Below, piece by piece: positions 33,286-42,282 of a DNA stretch of 54,412 bases (its first letter is position 1; each line of letters opens with the position of its first letter). Origin of the DNA: an uncultured Psychroflexus sp. (GTDB lineage: Bacteria; Bacteroidota; Bacteroidia; Flavobacteriales; Flavobacteriaceae). The notes below the pieces were generated by a model. It was not told where the DNA came from. It worked only from the letters and a program-made list of their open reading frames with translations, and ran no database searches. Where the stretch lies: positions 1 to 54,412 of the forward strand of contig CAJXLO010000004.1 in the NCBI GenBank assembly GCA_913056525.1, read 5' to 3'. The position numbers were made by a program, and so were the translations under genes.

Positions 33286-33909
33286 CTAATCCACAAAATC
33301 AGCTTCAAAGATAATGTAATGTTCTATGCCAAATTTATCACCCCAATTATCAATGTCTTTTCCAGCAGAACCTACATCGCAATATGAATAGCCGCCGTCT
33401 TCGCGTTGATAAGGCATAATATAAGCCATGAAAATAAAAGGTGCTTTATAGGTTATTGATAATCCGCTTTCACTGACTAAATCTCTTAAACTATATCGGT
33501 TTGAATTTGTAGTATCATAATATCGGGTGATCTTTAATTGACCCAGGTCAAACATGATCTTTAATTTTTGCGCCTCTTTCATCTGCCGGGCAATGACCTC
33601 TACATCAAAGTTTTTTTCATTAATGGTTTGTAGGTTTTTAACCGGAAATAAAGAGCTATCTATGATCGTATCTATATTTTTTAGCTGACCACCCCAAATT
33701 TCTTTAGCGGTAAAGATGAATTTTTTATCAGGCAGAGCTTCTCCTTTAAAAACCAGGTCATAATATTCAATACCTTGAAACGCCATTAAGTCTGATAAGA
33801 CTTCATTATCATGAAAGCTCATGTCTGAAGAGAGTTCAAGATCGGTCTTTTGTGCTTTTAAAGAAGTCGCTAACAGGAAAAAATACAATAATATTAAATA
33901 GATTTTCAT
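33286..33909 (-). CDS. Exported protein, possible NTR/TIMP-like fold
   Basis: A 207-residue protein with a signal peptide (MKIYLILLYFFLLATSLKAQ, cleavage near 20). The mature part has YYDLVFKGEALPDKKFIFTA followed by EIWGGQLKNIDTI and later APFIFMAYIMPYQRE. This strand pattern recalls NTR/TIMP-like domains, but the cysteines of that family are missing, so this is only a suggestion. It stands alone and no promoter was recognised. Confidence 0.6.
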   Translation of the reverse strand: MKIYLILLYFFLLATSLKAQKTDLELSSDMSFHDNEVLSDLMAFQGIEYYDLVFKGEALPDKKFIFTAKEIWGGQLKNIDTIIDSSLFPVKNLQTINEKNFDVEVIARQMKEAQKLKIMFDLGQLKITRYYDTTNSNRYSLRDLVSESGLSITYKAPFIFMAYIMPYQREDGGYSYCDVGSAGKDIDNWGDKFGIEHYIIFEADFVD

Positions 33910-33975
33910 GAAATTTTATTTTAAGGATAGACGCAACTTTATTTAAAATGTTACGATTTTGATGGATCCAAATTT

Positions 33976-33983
33976 TACTTTTG
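33976..33983 (+). promoter_or_regulatory. -7 box for the MutS-like gene
   Basis: TACTTTTG, a TAnnTTTG match ending 7 nt before the ATG at 33991, giving a very short leader at most. Confidence 0.45.
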
Positions 33984-33990
33984 TGATTTT

Positions 33991-35760
33991 ATGGAAATGA
34001 TAAGGCAAAGCTACCAGCAAAGAATAAAAAAAATTGAACAAGAGCGCAAAAGCGTAGTTACGAAAAGCAACGCACTAACCATTCTAAGGTTGGCCATCTT
34101 TGTGACCGTAGCGTTATCCATGTACTTGCTGTGGCCGTCCTATAAGTGGGTAGCTGCTGTGTTCATCGTGGGAGGTCTATTGTTCCTTATCGCGGTCAGC
34201 TATCATCAAAGGATCGGCAGGAAAAAACGCTATTTATCTAAACTGATCAAGATCAATCAGGATGAGCTCGCTTATCTCAACGGAGATCTATCAGCTTTTA
34301 ATACGGGCGAAGAATTCAAGGACGATCAGCACGATTTCAGCAATGACCTGGACCTTTTTGGGTCGCAGTCTTTGTTCCAAAGGATCAATAGAACCGCGTT
34401 AAAGGACGGCGAAAAGAAGCTGGCAGAAACCTTGACCGCAAACGATACGAATAGTATAGAAGCTAAACAGGAAGTCGTTCGGGAGTTAGCAGAAAAGATC
34501 GACCTGAGACAATCCTTCACCGCGGAAGCATCATTAGTGGAATCGGATATTTCAAATAAAGCCTTAACTAAATGGCTGAAGGAATATAATAGCTTTACGC
34601 CTAATTTCGCTCCCTGGTTGAGCTTTGTCTTTTCCGTTTTGTCCGTTGCCTTCATAAGCTTGCTCTTTCTGGGTTTCCTTGAGCTTAAGCATGTTCTTCT
34701 TTGGCTACTGATCGGTATCGGTATTACAGGCATCTATCTTAAGAAGATCAACGTACTACTTCAATTCATCAACCAAACGCAAAGCATCTTCCAGCAAAAT
34801 AAAGCCTTAATACGACTTTTAGAAGATGCTAATTTCACATCAGAAAAGCTTAAAGATATTCAATCTCATCTTAGGTCGGATACACAGAGCGCATCTAACC
34901 ATATCCATAGATTAACTAAACTGATAGATGCATTGGAGCAGCGGAACAACCTGTTACTGGGTATTTTCCTGAATGGTTTTTTGCTATGGGACATCCGGCT
35001 TTGTCACAAGATCGAAAAGTGGTTGGCCGTTCATGGTGCTAAGGTAGACAACTGGCTTGATGCCATTGTTGAAATAGATGCCCAAAATAGCCTGGCGAAC
35101 TTTGCATATGATCACCAGGATCACACGTATCCGCGATTAACAGATCAGTATCAACTGAAAGTGAAGAACCTTGTTCATCCATCCTTAGATAAACAAAAAG
35201 CTGTAGGGAATAGTATTGAAATGTCATCTGATGATTTTTTGATCATCACCGGAGCGAACATGGCAGGTAAGAGTACTTTCCTGCGCAGCATTGGGACACT
35301 TATCGTTATGGCCAACTCGGGCTTACCTGTTGCCGCTGATCAATGTGAGTATCAACCAATTAAATTGATTTCCAGCATGCGAACGGCCGATTCGCTGGCC
35401 GGAGAAGCATCCTATTTTTATGCTGAGCTGGCCAGGTTAAAGAAGATAATCGATAAGATCAAAAAGGAAAGCCATTTTATCGTGCTTGATGAGATCTTGA
35501 AAGGGACGAATTCTGAAGATAAAGCAAAAGGATCTCAAAAATTTATAGAAAGGCTCATAAAGACGGATTCTACCGGATTAATTGCTACGCATGATCTAAG
35601 TTTATGTCAAGTGGCAGGTCAACATCAAAGCGTCACTAACTACCATTTTGACGCTCAGATCATCAAGGATGAACTATACTTTGATTACCAGTTAAAAGAA
35701 GGTGTTTGCCAAAACATGAATGCTTCTTTTCTGCTAAGAAAAATGAAAATTGTGGATTAA
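33991..35760 (+). CDS. Membrane-anchored MutS-like ATPase
   Basis: A 589-residue protein that shares only the helical core and ATPase of MutS. The ABC-type ATPase is complete: Walker A GANMAGKST at 421-429, the MutS SMRTADSLAGEASYFYAEL block, Walker B FIVLDEILKGTNSEDK near 495-510, and ATHDLSL. Mismatch- and connector-domain motifs are absent. Two membrane helix pairs are visible (about 28-75 and 205-250). So it is unlikely to be canonical mismatch repair and may act at the membrane. The family appears in Bacteroidota without a known role. Confidence 0.85.
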   Translation: MEMIRQSYQQRIKKIEQERKSVVTKSNALTILRLAIFVTVALSMYLLWPSYKWVAAVFIVGGLLFLIAVSYHQRIGRKKRYLSKLIKINQDELAYLNGDLSAFNTGEEFKDDQHDFSNDLDLFGSQSLFQRINRTALKDGEKKLAETLTANDTNSIEAKQEVVRELAEKIDLRQSFTAEASLVESDISNKALTKWLKEYNSFTPNFAPWLSFVFSVLSVAFISLLFLGFLELKHVLLWLLIGIGITGIYLKKINVLLQFINQTQSIFQQNKALIRLLEDANFTSEKLKDIQSHLRSDTQSASNHIHRLTKLIDALEQRNNLLLGIFLNGFLLWDIRLCHKIEKWLAVHGAKVDNWLDAIVEIDAQNSLANFAYDHQDHTYPRLTDQYQLKVKNLVHPSLDKQKAVGNSIEMSSDDFLIITGANMAGKSTFLRSIGTLIVMANSGLPVAADQCEYQPIKLISSMRTADSLAGEASYFYAELARLKKIIDKIKKESHFIVLDEILKGTNSEDKAKGSQKFIERLIKTDSTGLIATHDLSLCQVAGQHQSVTNYHFDAQIIKDELYFDYQLKEGVCQNMNASFLLRKMKIVD

Positions 35761-35829
35761 TGTATTGTTAAATCAACAGGGATTAAGGTCAATTAATTCT
35801 TTATTAGAGCTTTAAATTTATAAATATCG

Positions 35830-36705
35830 ATGTTAATTATATTTATCCAAAAGAAACTTTTACTCTTATTAGGGACAGCACTTTTGTTCTCAGTCGATCT
35901 TATAGTTGCTCAGAACAACCTTGAAAACGCAAAGGAACTTTATGATGCAGCGCAATACGAAGCCGCAAAAGATCTATTAGAACCTATCCGTGCTAAGCAG
36001 GAAAACGACACCGCCGTGCAATCGCTTTTGGGTTCGGTCTATGCTAAGTTAGAACTTTGGGAAAAGGCGGTCGATGAGGTTGAAGTCTTAGTAGACAAGT
36101 ATCCGGATAATGCGGAGTACAATTTTAGATATGGCGGTGCGTTAGGAATGGTGGCCAAACAAGCCAATAAATTTACCGCCTTGATGATGCTGGACGATGT
36201 CAAATTCCATTTAAAGAAAGCCACACGATTAGATAAAGATCACATCAACAGCCGCTGGGCTTTAGTCCAACTTTACGTTGAACTTCCCTCCATTATAGGT
36301 GGAACTAAAGCTAATGCAATGCAATATGCTGATGAACTGGCCGATATTAGTCCTGTGGATGGCGCGCTCGCCAGAGGATTTGTGGAAAGGGCTGAAGAAA
36401 ATTACCAGGCAGCTGAAAAGTACTTGAAACAAGCTGTTGATATCGGCCGATCAGCAACAACCTATACCAAGCTAACCGAGCTTTACCTGGAAATGGAACT
36501 ACCGGAGAAAGCATTTGCTACTTTACAAGAAGGCATCGGTCAGACGAAAGCCACCGCCTTAAAGATAAAATTTGCAGAGATGGCGAACAAATACGACAAG
36601 AACAAAGCTAAGGCGGTGGCTTATTTAAAGGACATCAGCGCTAAAGATATCGACGCAAAGCTGCAAAATAAAGTAAAAAAACTCTTAGCGCGATCAAGGT
36701 CTTGA
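35830..36705 (+). CDS. Exported TPR protein (paralogue of the one at 47631)
   Basis: A 291-residue protein with an N-terminal signal peptide (cleavage near VAQN) and tetratricopeptide-like helical repeats. The central part contains YNFRYGGALGMVAKQ, MMLDDVKFHLKKATRLD and the striking ELPSIIGGTKANAMQYADEL. The same order of motifs occurs in the protein at 47631-48503, so they are clear paralogues. The function is unknown; TPR proteins usually scaffold others. The gene runs into the convergent PmtA-like gene with stop codons abutting (TGATCA). Confidence 0.8.
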   Translation: MLIIFIQKKLLLLLGTALLFSVDLIVAQNNLENAKELYDAAQYEAAKDLLEPIRAKQENDTAVQSLLGSVYAKLELWEKAVDEVEVLVDKYPDNAEYNFRYGGALGMVAKQANKFTALMMLDDVKFHLKKATRLDKDHINSRWALVQLYVELPSIIGGTKANAMQYADELADISPVDGALARGFVERAEENYQAAEKYLKQAVDIGRSATTYTKLTELYLEMELPEKAFATLQEGIGQTKATALKIKFAEMANKYDKNKAKAVAYLKDISAKDIDAKLQNKVKKLLARSRS

Positions 36706-37248
36706 TCAGATCGAACATCGATAGACAAAGGCCGGCGGAAAGTTAAGTGGAGTAAAGCTGAGCTTCACTTCTTTAAAATGCGATTTTAAAAGTTCATATT
36801 TGTCCAGACTATATTGATATTGAATGAAAACGCCTTGAGGATGAAGATGAGCCTTGACCTTTGCGAGCAAGTTATCAATATCATTTTCATTGAGCAAAGA
36901 CAGCGGTAAGCTTGAGATGAACTGATCGACCTTTTGAATTTGCCGCTGCTCTAAGTACTGGTCAAAAGAAAAGGCAGAACCATTGACCAACCAAAACCTA
37001 CCATCTACCGGAAGTTTTGATTGAGCTTTTTCATACATCGTAGGGTTTAGCTCAAACGATATCAACCTGGACCGGAGCGACTTCTTTTGAAGGATGTTCT
37101 TTGTAATCTTTCCATTTCCCGTCCCGAATTCCACAATGACATGATCTTCCCCATTAATACTTCGGGTCATTTTATTGACCAGGAACCGGGAACTGGGCAC
37201 GACAGAGCCGGAATTCCTTAGATTTTTTATCGCTTCAATAGAGAACAT
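36706..37248 (-). CDS. PmtA-like phospholipid N-methyltransferase family protein
   Basis: A 180-residue SAM-dependent methyltransferase. SSRFLVNKM at 19-27 and SAM motif IVEFGTGNGKITKNIL at 38-53 match the PmtA/KsgA-like group. The acidic loop FELNPTMYEKAQ follows, and FISSLPLSLLNE takes the place of motif IV. Similar proteins methylate phosphatidylethanolamine in other bacteria, but many homologues are uncharacterised. A promoter box lies 17 nt upstream. Confidence 0.7.
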   Translation of the reverse strand: MFSIEAIKNLRNSGSVVPSSRFLVNKMTRSINGEDHVIVEFGTGNGKITKNILQKKSLRSRLISFELNPTMYEKAQSKLPVDGRFWLVNGSAFSFDQYLEQRQIQKVDQFISSLPLSLLNENDIDNLLAKVKAHLHPQGVFIQYQYSLDKYELLKSHFKEVKLSFTPLNFPPAFVYRCSI

Positions 37249-37265
37249 CCATATTTTTCCTACTG

Positions 37266-37273
37266 CAAAGCTA
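37266..37273 (-). promoter_or_regulatory. -7 box for the PmtA-like gene
   Basis: TAGCTTTG on the minus strand, a TAnnTTTG match, 17 nt before the ATG at 37248. Confidence 0.4.
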
Positions 37274-37289
37274 ATTAAATATTAGGTAG

Positions 37290-37577
37290 TGGCTTTCATT
37301 TTTATTGGGTTCAGGTATTGCAGCCACTTTTTGTCCGGTGATCATCTTATCGCTTTTCTGGAAGAAGTATAGCGAGCAAGGCGCTATCGCCTCGATGGTA
37401 TCGGGATTCTTATGTGTGCCATTCGTAAAATTCGTTTTACAGGAATTAGACAGCGTAGGCATTTATTTTGAAAAAATGGATGTCTTATTTCCGTCTTTTG
37501 TCTTTTCGATGTTAATAGGAGTTTTGTTTTCTAAGTTGTATCCGGTGAAGGGTATTAAATCTAAAAATAAGTTTTGA
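37290..37577 (+). pseudogene. Remnant of a sodium/solute symporter (C-terminal fragment)
   Basis: An open frame of about 95 codons without a proper start, preceded by a stop at 37287-37289. It reads GSGIAATFCPVIILSLFWKK then GAIASMVSGFLCVPF, a typical late membrane segment of SSS-family sodium/proline-type symporters, and ends in a short basic tail. The N-terminal 400 or so residues expected for the family are missing. I read it as the surviving end of a deleted transporter gene. Confidence 0.75.
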
Positions 37578-37957
37578 TCAAATAAGACCCGGAAAAGTTT
37601 GATCATAATTGTCAAAGCACAACTCCATAAATAAAGCTGCGTAAATTTGGGACTATAATTATAACTGAGATGTTCAATTCCTTTCCACCACCTGCGATCA
37701 ACTGGTCATGAAGTTCGGACATGGCATCAATATCAAATGCTTGATTTACTGTGGTAAAGGACAAAGAGCAGGCATTATAATGCTACCTGAGGATCAGATT
37801 AGTTCTCTTTGTTTTTAAGTTCAGGGTCATAACTTTATAAAATAGGTCCTGCAATATCTCTTCGCTGAGATGAAAGCTTAATACAATGCTACCTGAACAT
37901 TCTTTTCCTCTGAATTTCCCTTGCTAAATACTATCTTTACAGCTTTAAAAACAGTCT
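37578..37957. other. Non-coding gap before mpl with possible gene remnants
   Basis: About 380 bases with no clear gene. A minus-strand ATG frame of 36 codons (37612-37722) has protein-like composition but no recognised family. The 12-mer AATGCTACCTGA occurs twice, at 37779-37790 and 37885-37896. A near-match promoter box TATCTTTA (37932-37939) may serve mpl. The stretch is probably the decayed remainder of the locus that held the symporter. Confidence 0.4.
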
Positions 37958-39313
37958 ATGAAAATTCATTTTATAGCGATAGGCGGAAGCGCAATGCACA
38001 ATCTGGCCATAGCTTTATACGATCAGGGTGAGCAGATTACTGGAAGCGATGATGAGGTGTTTGAGCCTTCAAGGTCCAGGCTGGCCCAGAAAGGCTTACT
38101 TCCTGAAAATGACGGTTGGTTCCCGGAAAGGATAACTACAGACCTGGATGCGGTCATTCTGGGCATGCACGCTAAAAAAGATAATCCTGAGCTCAAAAAA
38201 GCGCAGGAATTGGGCTTGAGGATCTATTCTTATCCAGAGTTCATCCACGAAAAAAGCAAATATAAAACGCGGGTCGTCATCGCAGGATCACACGGCAAGA
38301 CCACCATCACTGCCATGGTGTTACACGTACTAAACTACCACCATAAACCTACTGATTTCATGGTGGGTGCTCAGTTGGAAGGATTTTCTACTATGATCAA
38401 ATTAACACAAGAAAACGATTTCATCCTGCTGGAAGGCGATGAATACTTGTCTTCTCCCATCGACCCTCAACCCAAGTTCCTTTGGTACCAACCCAATATC
38501 GCCCTGATCAGCGGTATTGCCTGGGACCACATTAATGTTTTTAGTACTTATGATGAATACCAGGCGCAATTTGAATATTTTGTCGATAATATGACCAATG
38601 GAAGCACATTGGTCTATAATGAGGAAGATGAAGCGGTAAAAAAGATCGCTGAGAATGCAAAAAGACCAACCCGCAAACATGCCTACCGAACACCAGGATA
38701 TGAGATCATTGATGAAGAAGTACATCTCGATACGCCGGAAGGACTGATGCCACTCCAGATCTTCGGCGAACACAACCTGAGCAATTTAGCAGGAGCCAAA
38801 TGGATCTGCCAACACATGGGCGTGGATGAAGATGATTTTTATGAAGCGATCGCCGAGTTCAAAGGTGCGGACAAACGTTTGCAAAAGGTGGTAAAAACTG
38901 ATAAAGCCCTGGTCCTCAAAGATTATGCGCATTCGCCATCAAAGGTCAATGCAACGACACAAGCCGTAAAAAAACAGTTCAGTGAACATAAATTACTGGC
39001 TTGTTTAGAGTTGCATACGTATAGTAGCCTGAACAAAACATTCCTCAAGCATTATAAGAACAGCTTGAACGATGCGGATGAAGCCGTAGTGGTCTATGAC
39101 CCAAAGGCGTTGACCATCAAGAACCTGGAACCTATTGATGAAGAACTTATCAAAGAAGCCTTTGGCAGAGAAGACCTTCGGGTTTTCACAACACCGGAAG
39201 CTTTTCACGACTTTCTAAGGTCTTATCATTTTGATCATCACCTACTGCTTTTAATGAGCAGCGGAAACTATGCTGGTCTGGATCTTGAAGAGTTGAAGAA
39301 GTGGGTAGAATAA
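37958..39313 (+). CDS. mpl: Murein peptide ligase (UDP-MurNAc:tripeptide ligase)
   Basis: Recycles cell-wall peptides by joining L-Ala-gamma-D-Glu-meso-Dap to UDP-MurNAc. The 451-residue Mur ligase has the MurC-type N-terminal domain (HFIAIGGSAMHNLA), the ATP-binding loop GSHGKTTITAMV near 108-119, the central LLEGDEYLSSPIDPQPKF segment typical of Mpl rather than MurC, and a C-terminal domain with YAHSPSKV. Its presence suggests the organism recycles its peptidoglycan. It begins the long co-directional run up to lspA. Confidence 0.88.
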   Translation: MKIHFIAIGGSAMHNLAIALYDQGEQITGSDDEVFEPSRSRLAQKGLLPENDGWFPERITTDLDAVILGMHAKKDNPELKKAQELGLRIYSYPEFIHEKSKYKTRVVIAGSHGKTTITAMVLHVLNYHHKPTDFMVGAQLEGFSTMIKLTQENDFILLEGDEYLSSPIDPQPKFLWYQPNIALISGIAWDHINVFSTYDEYQAQFEYFVDNMTNGSTLVYNEEDEAVKKIAENAKRPTRKHAYRTPGYEIIDEEVHLDTPEGLMPLQIFGEHNLSNLAGAKWICQHMGVDEDDFYEAIAEFKGADKRLQKVVKTDKALVLKDYAHSPSKVNATTQAVKKQFSEHKLLACLELHTYSSLNKTFLKHYKNSLNDADEAVVVYDPKALTIKNLEPIDEELIKEAFGREDLRVFTTPEAFHDFLRSYHFDHHLLLLMSSGNYAGLDLEELKKWVE

Positions 39314-39365
39314 TGAAATTAACACTTCTCAACAGGTTTGATCAAGTTTTACTAAATTGCCTCCT

Positions 39366-41147
39366 ATGGACAGATTTATATTGATCATAGTGCTTTTTCT
39401 CACGATCGACCTTTCAGCACAAAGCTTGAAGGTTGCGGAGAACTACATGGACCAGGGAGAAATAGAAAAAGCAAGGGCTTTATACGCAAAGCTCTATGAA
39501 AAGAATCCTGCCTCCCGAAAGATCGCCCTTTCTTATGTAGATGCACTGATACAGCTAGAAGACCTGCAAAAAGCAGAAAAAACGCTCAAAGCTTATGTCA
39601 AAGACCGGCAAAAACCAGTAGCAATTGTGGTCCTGGGTCATGTCCATACCTTAAAGAACGAATCGCAGCAAGCGGATATTTGGTATGAAAAGGCGATAAA
39701 ATTGATAGAAGAGAATCCTTATTTTGGGTTTTCAATTGGAAAGAAATTTGAGGAATATGGCTTGCTGGATAAGGCTGCCAGAACCTATGAAAAGGCAAAC
39801 ACCATTAGACCAAGTATCAACTTCAAGGTCAAGTTAGCCAGGATCTACGGAGAACAGGGCAAGCTGGAAAAGATGTTCGAAAATTATATCAATCTGGTCG
39901 TGGAAAGGGTCAACTACAGGTCCGTGATCAAAAGGAACTTTGATGCCTATATCACAGATAACCCGGAAAATGAAGCCAACAAGGTATTTAAGAACCTGCT
40001 CATCAAGAACATTCAGGAACAGCCCGAGGTATATCTTAACGAACTGCTCGCATGGCTTTATGTTCAGGAAAAAAAATATATCAAGGCGTATGCCCAACAA
40101 AAAGCGGTGGTTATGCGTTCTAAGACCTCTTATTCGTCCCTGATCAATATTGGTGAGGTTGCAGAAAAAGAAGGTAATATCGATCAGGCCGGGATCATTT
40201 ATAATAAGATAATACAAGGCTCAGTAGCTAAAAGACCAAAGATAGATGCCGCCACTGCGCTCATGCAATTAAGAATAAAGCTAGCCGATAATGAAGAGCT
40301 TGCAGAACTGGAAGAGGATTTTGAGGATTATTTGAACAAATTCGGGAAAGGTAAAGATACGGAAAGCTTACAATTAGATTTTGCCAGATTCCTGGCTTTT
40401 AAAATGGAGAATACTGATAAATCTAAAGCCATCATCAACGCCTTGTTAGACAAAAACCTCTACCGGTTTTCAGAAGGAAAGGCCAAATTGCTCTTAGCTG
40501 ATATTCTAGTGCTCGAGGAAAAGTTCAATCAAGCATTGATCTATTACACGCAGGTGGAAAAAATGTTGCCGAACAATCCATTAGGACAAAAAGCCAAGTT
40601 CAAAGTGGCTAAGACCAGTTATTACAAAGGTGATTTCGATTGGGCAGTGACCCAGCTCGATGTGCTTAAAAAAGCCACTTCTCAACTTATCGCCAATGAT
40701 GCTTTAGAATTAGCCTTACACATAAAAGACAATGGTTTGCGCGATTCTACAAGAACCGCCCTTAAAAATGTCGCTCAAGCCGACCTAAAGTTGTTCCAGA
40801 ACAAAACGATATCGGCTAAAAAGCAACTTGCAAAGGTTATTTCAGCGTTTCCAGACCATGACATCATCGATGAGGCGCATTTTCGATTGGCACAAATTCA
40901 TCAGCAGCAAGGAAATTATCAACAAGCCTTTGATGCTTACAAGGTCATCATCAACAATTATCCGGATAGTATCCTGATTGATAACGCTTATTTTCAGGTG
41001 GCAGAAATCCTTCAATATCAATTAAACAACAAACAGGAAGCTAAGGATTATTACGGGAAAATATTATTTGACCATCAAGACAGTATTTTTTACGTAGAAG
41101 CACAAAAAGAGTTTAGGAAACTGCGCGGCGACCAGCAAATCAATTAG
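39366..41147 (+). CDS. Large exported TPR protein
   Basis: From the ATG at 39366 it has 593 residues: a signal peptide (MDRFILIIVLFLTIDLSAQ) and then TPR-type helical pairs over nearly the whole length, for example NYMDQGEIEKARALYAKLYE and ADILVLEEKFNQALIYYTQV. The last repeats resemble the YbgF/BamD tail (AHFRLAQIHQQQGNYQQAFD). It is probably a periplasmic or outer-membrane scaffold. A TTG nine bases upstream was rejected because the ATG begins a good signal peptide. It lies 52 nt after mpl and 2 nt before the DUF4286 gene. Confidence 0.8.
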   Translation: MDRFILIIVLFLTIDLSAQSLKVAENYMDQGEIEKARALYAKLYEKNPASRKIALSYVDALIQLEDLQKAEKTLKAYVKDRQKPVAIVVLGHVHTLKNESQQADIWYEKAIKLIEENPYFGFSIGKKFEEYGLLDKAARTYEKANTIRPSINFKVKLARIYGEQGKLEKMFENYINLVVERVNYRSVIKRNFDAYITDNPENEANKVFKNLLIKNIQEQPEVYLNELLAWLYVQEKKYIKAYAQQKAVVMRSKTSYSSLINIGEVAEKEGNIDQAGIIYNKIIQGSVAKRPKIDAATALMQLRIKLADNEELAELEEDFEDYLNKFGKGKDTESLQLDFARFLAFKMENTDKSKAIINALLDKNLYRFSEGKAKLLLADILVLEEKFNQALIYYTQVEKMLPNNPLGQKAKFKVAKTSYYKGDFDWAVTQLDVLKKATSQLIANDALELALHIKDNGLRDSTRTALKNVAQADLKLFQNKTISAKKQLAKVISAFPDHDIIDEAHFRLAQIHQQQGNYQQAFDAYKVIINNYPDSILIDNAYFQVAEILQYQLNNKQEAKDYYGKILFDHQDSIFYVEAQKEFRKLRGDQQIN

Positions 41148-41149
41148 TT

Positions 41150-41458
41150 ATGTATATTTATAATGTTACCATCAATGTAGAGGAAAGCGTTCATGACGAA
41201 TGGCTGGAATGGATGAAAAAAGACCATATCCCGGATATGCTCAACACGGGAAAGTTCAAAAATGCTGACTTGATCAGGGTTAATGTTAAGGAACCTACCG
41301 GCGGAATTACCTATGCGGTGCATTATAAGGCAGAAAGCAAGCAAGAGCTGGAGGATTATTATGAAAACTATGCGCAGCAGTTGCGTAATGACGGCTCTAA
41401 GTTCAGGGACAAGGTCGTGGTATTTAGAACGGAACTCGATGTTATTGCTCAGTTCTGA
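41150..41458 (+). CDS. DUF4286 family protein
   Basis: A 102-residue soluble protein of the DUF4286 family, recognised by the start YIYNVTINVEESVHDEWLEW and the central HIPDMLNTGKF. The ferredoxin-like beta-alpha-beta pattern suggests a small dimeric fold; no activity is known to me. Its stop overlaps the rsmA start by one base, and a DUF4286-rsmA pair is usual in Bacteroidota. Confidence 0.85.
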   Translation: MYIYNVTINVEESVHDEWLEWMKKDHIPDMLNTGKFKNADLIRVNVKEPTGGITYAVHYKAESKQELEDYYENYAQQLRNDGSKFRDKVVVFRTELDVIAQF

Positions 41459-42282
41459 TGAAAAAAAAGGCGCATCCGTACCGAGTTAGACCAAAGAAGA
41501 AATTAGGACAGCATTTCCTAACTGACGAAAGGGTCGCTAAAAGAACCGCCGATCTTCTTGATGCTAATGATGTGAATGTCGCCCTAGAAATAGGACCCGG
41601 CAATGGCGTGCTGACAGATCATTTATTGAGAAAAATAAACCATTTAATAGCAGTTGAACTCGATTACGAATCTATTCCGGTCTTGCGTCAACGTTTTGCT
41701 CAGGCGCTGGATTTACCGGAAAAGCGGAAAAGCTTTGAGATCTTGCATCAGGATGTGCTGAAGATGGATGTCGGCGAATTAGCAGAAAAGCACGGCCAGC
41801 TTGCGATCATCGGTAATTTTCCCTACAACATATCCTCGCAGATACTTTTCCAGCTTCTGGAAAACAGAAATGACGTGCCTTTTCTCGCTGGTATGTTTCA
41901 GAAAGAAGTCGCAGAGCGCGTTGCGGCCAAGGAAGGTTCAAAAACTTATGGCATCCTTTCTGTATTAACGCAGGCTTTTTATCAGGTTGAATATGCGTTT
42001 ACAGTAGAAAAGGAAGCGTTTTATCCGCCACCTAAAGTGACCAGCGCGGTGATTTCGCTTCACCGTTTGAAAGAGCCACTAATCCATGAAAACATCGATC
42101 TGTTTTTCAGAGTGGTCAAAAAAAGCTTTCAATTACGTCGTAAAACACTAAGAAATAGCTTAAAAACCTTTCAACTCAGTGATAAATTAAGACAAGATCG
42201 TATTTTTGCCCAGCGACCCGAACAACTTAGCGTGCCGCAGTTTGTTGAACTCACTAAAAAAATAGCGCATGACGGAAATTGA
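41458..42282 (+). CDS. rsmA: 16S rRNA dimethyladenosine transferase
   Basis: Dimethylates A1518 and A1519 in 16S rRNA during late small-subunit assembly (KsgA). It has 274 residues. KKKLGQHFLTDERVAKR at the start, SAM motif LEIGPGNGVLTDHLL and the catalytic GNFPYNISSQI loop are all typical, and the C-terminal helical domain includes SFQLRRKTLRNSLK. It overlaps DUF4286 by one base and mgtE by 14 nt. Confidence 0.96.
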   Translation: MKKKAHPYRVRPKKKLGQHFLTDERVAKRTADLLDANDVNVALEIGPGNGVLTDHLLRKINHLIAVELDYESIPVLRQRFAQALDLPEKRKSFEILHQDVLKMDVGELAEKHGQLAIIGNFPYNISSQILFQLLENRNDVPFLAGMFQKEVAERVAAKEGSKTYGILSVLTQAFYQVEYAFTVEKEAFYPPPKVTSAVISLHRLKEPLIHENIDLFFRVVKKSFQLRRKTLRNSLKTFQLSDKLRQDRIFAQRPEQLSVPQFVELTKKIAHDGN

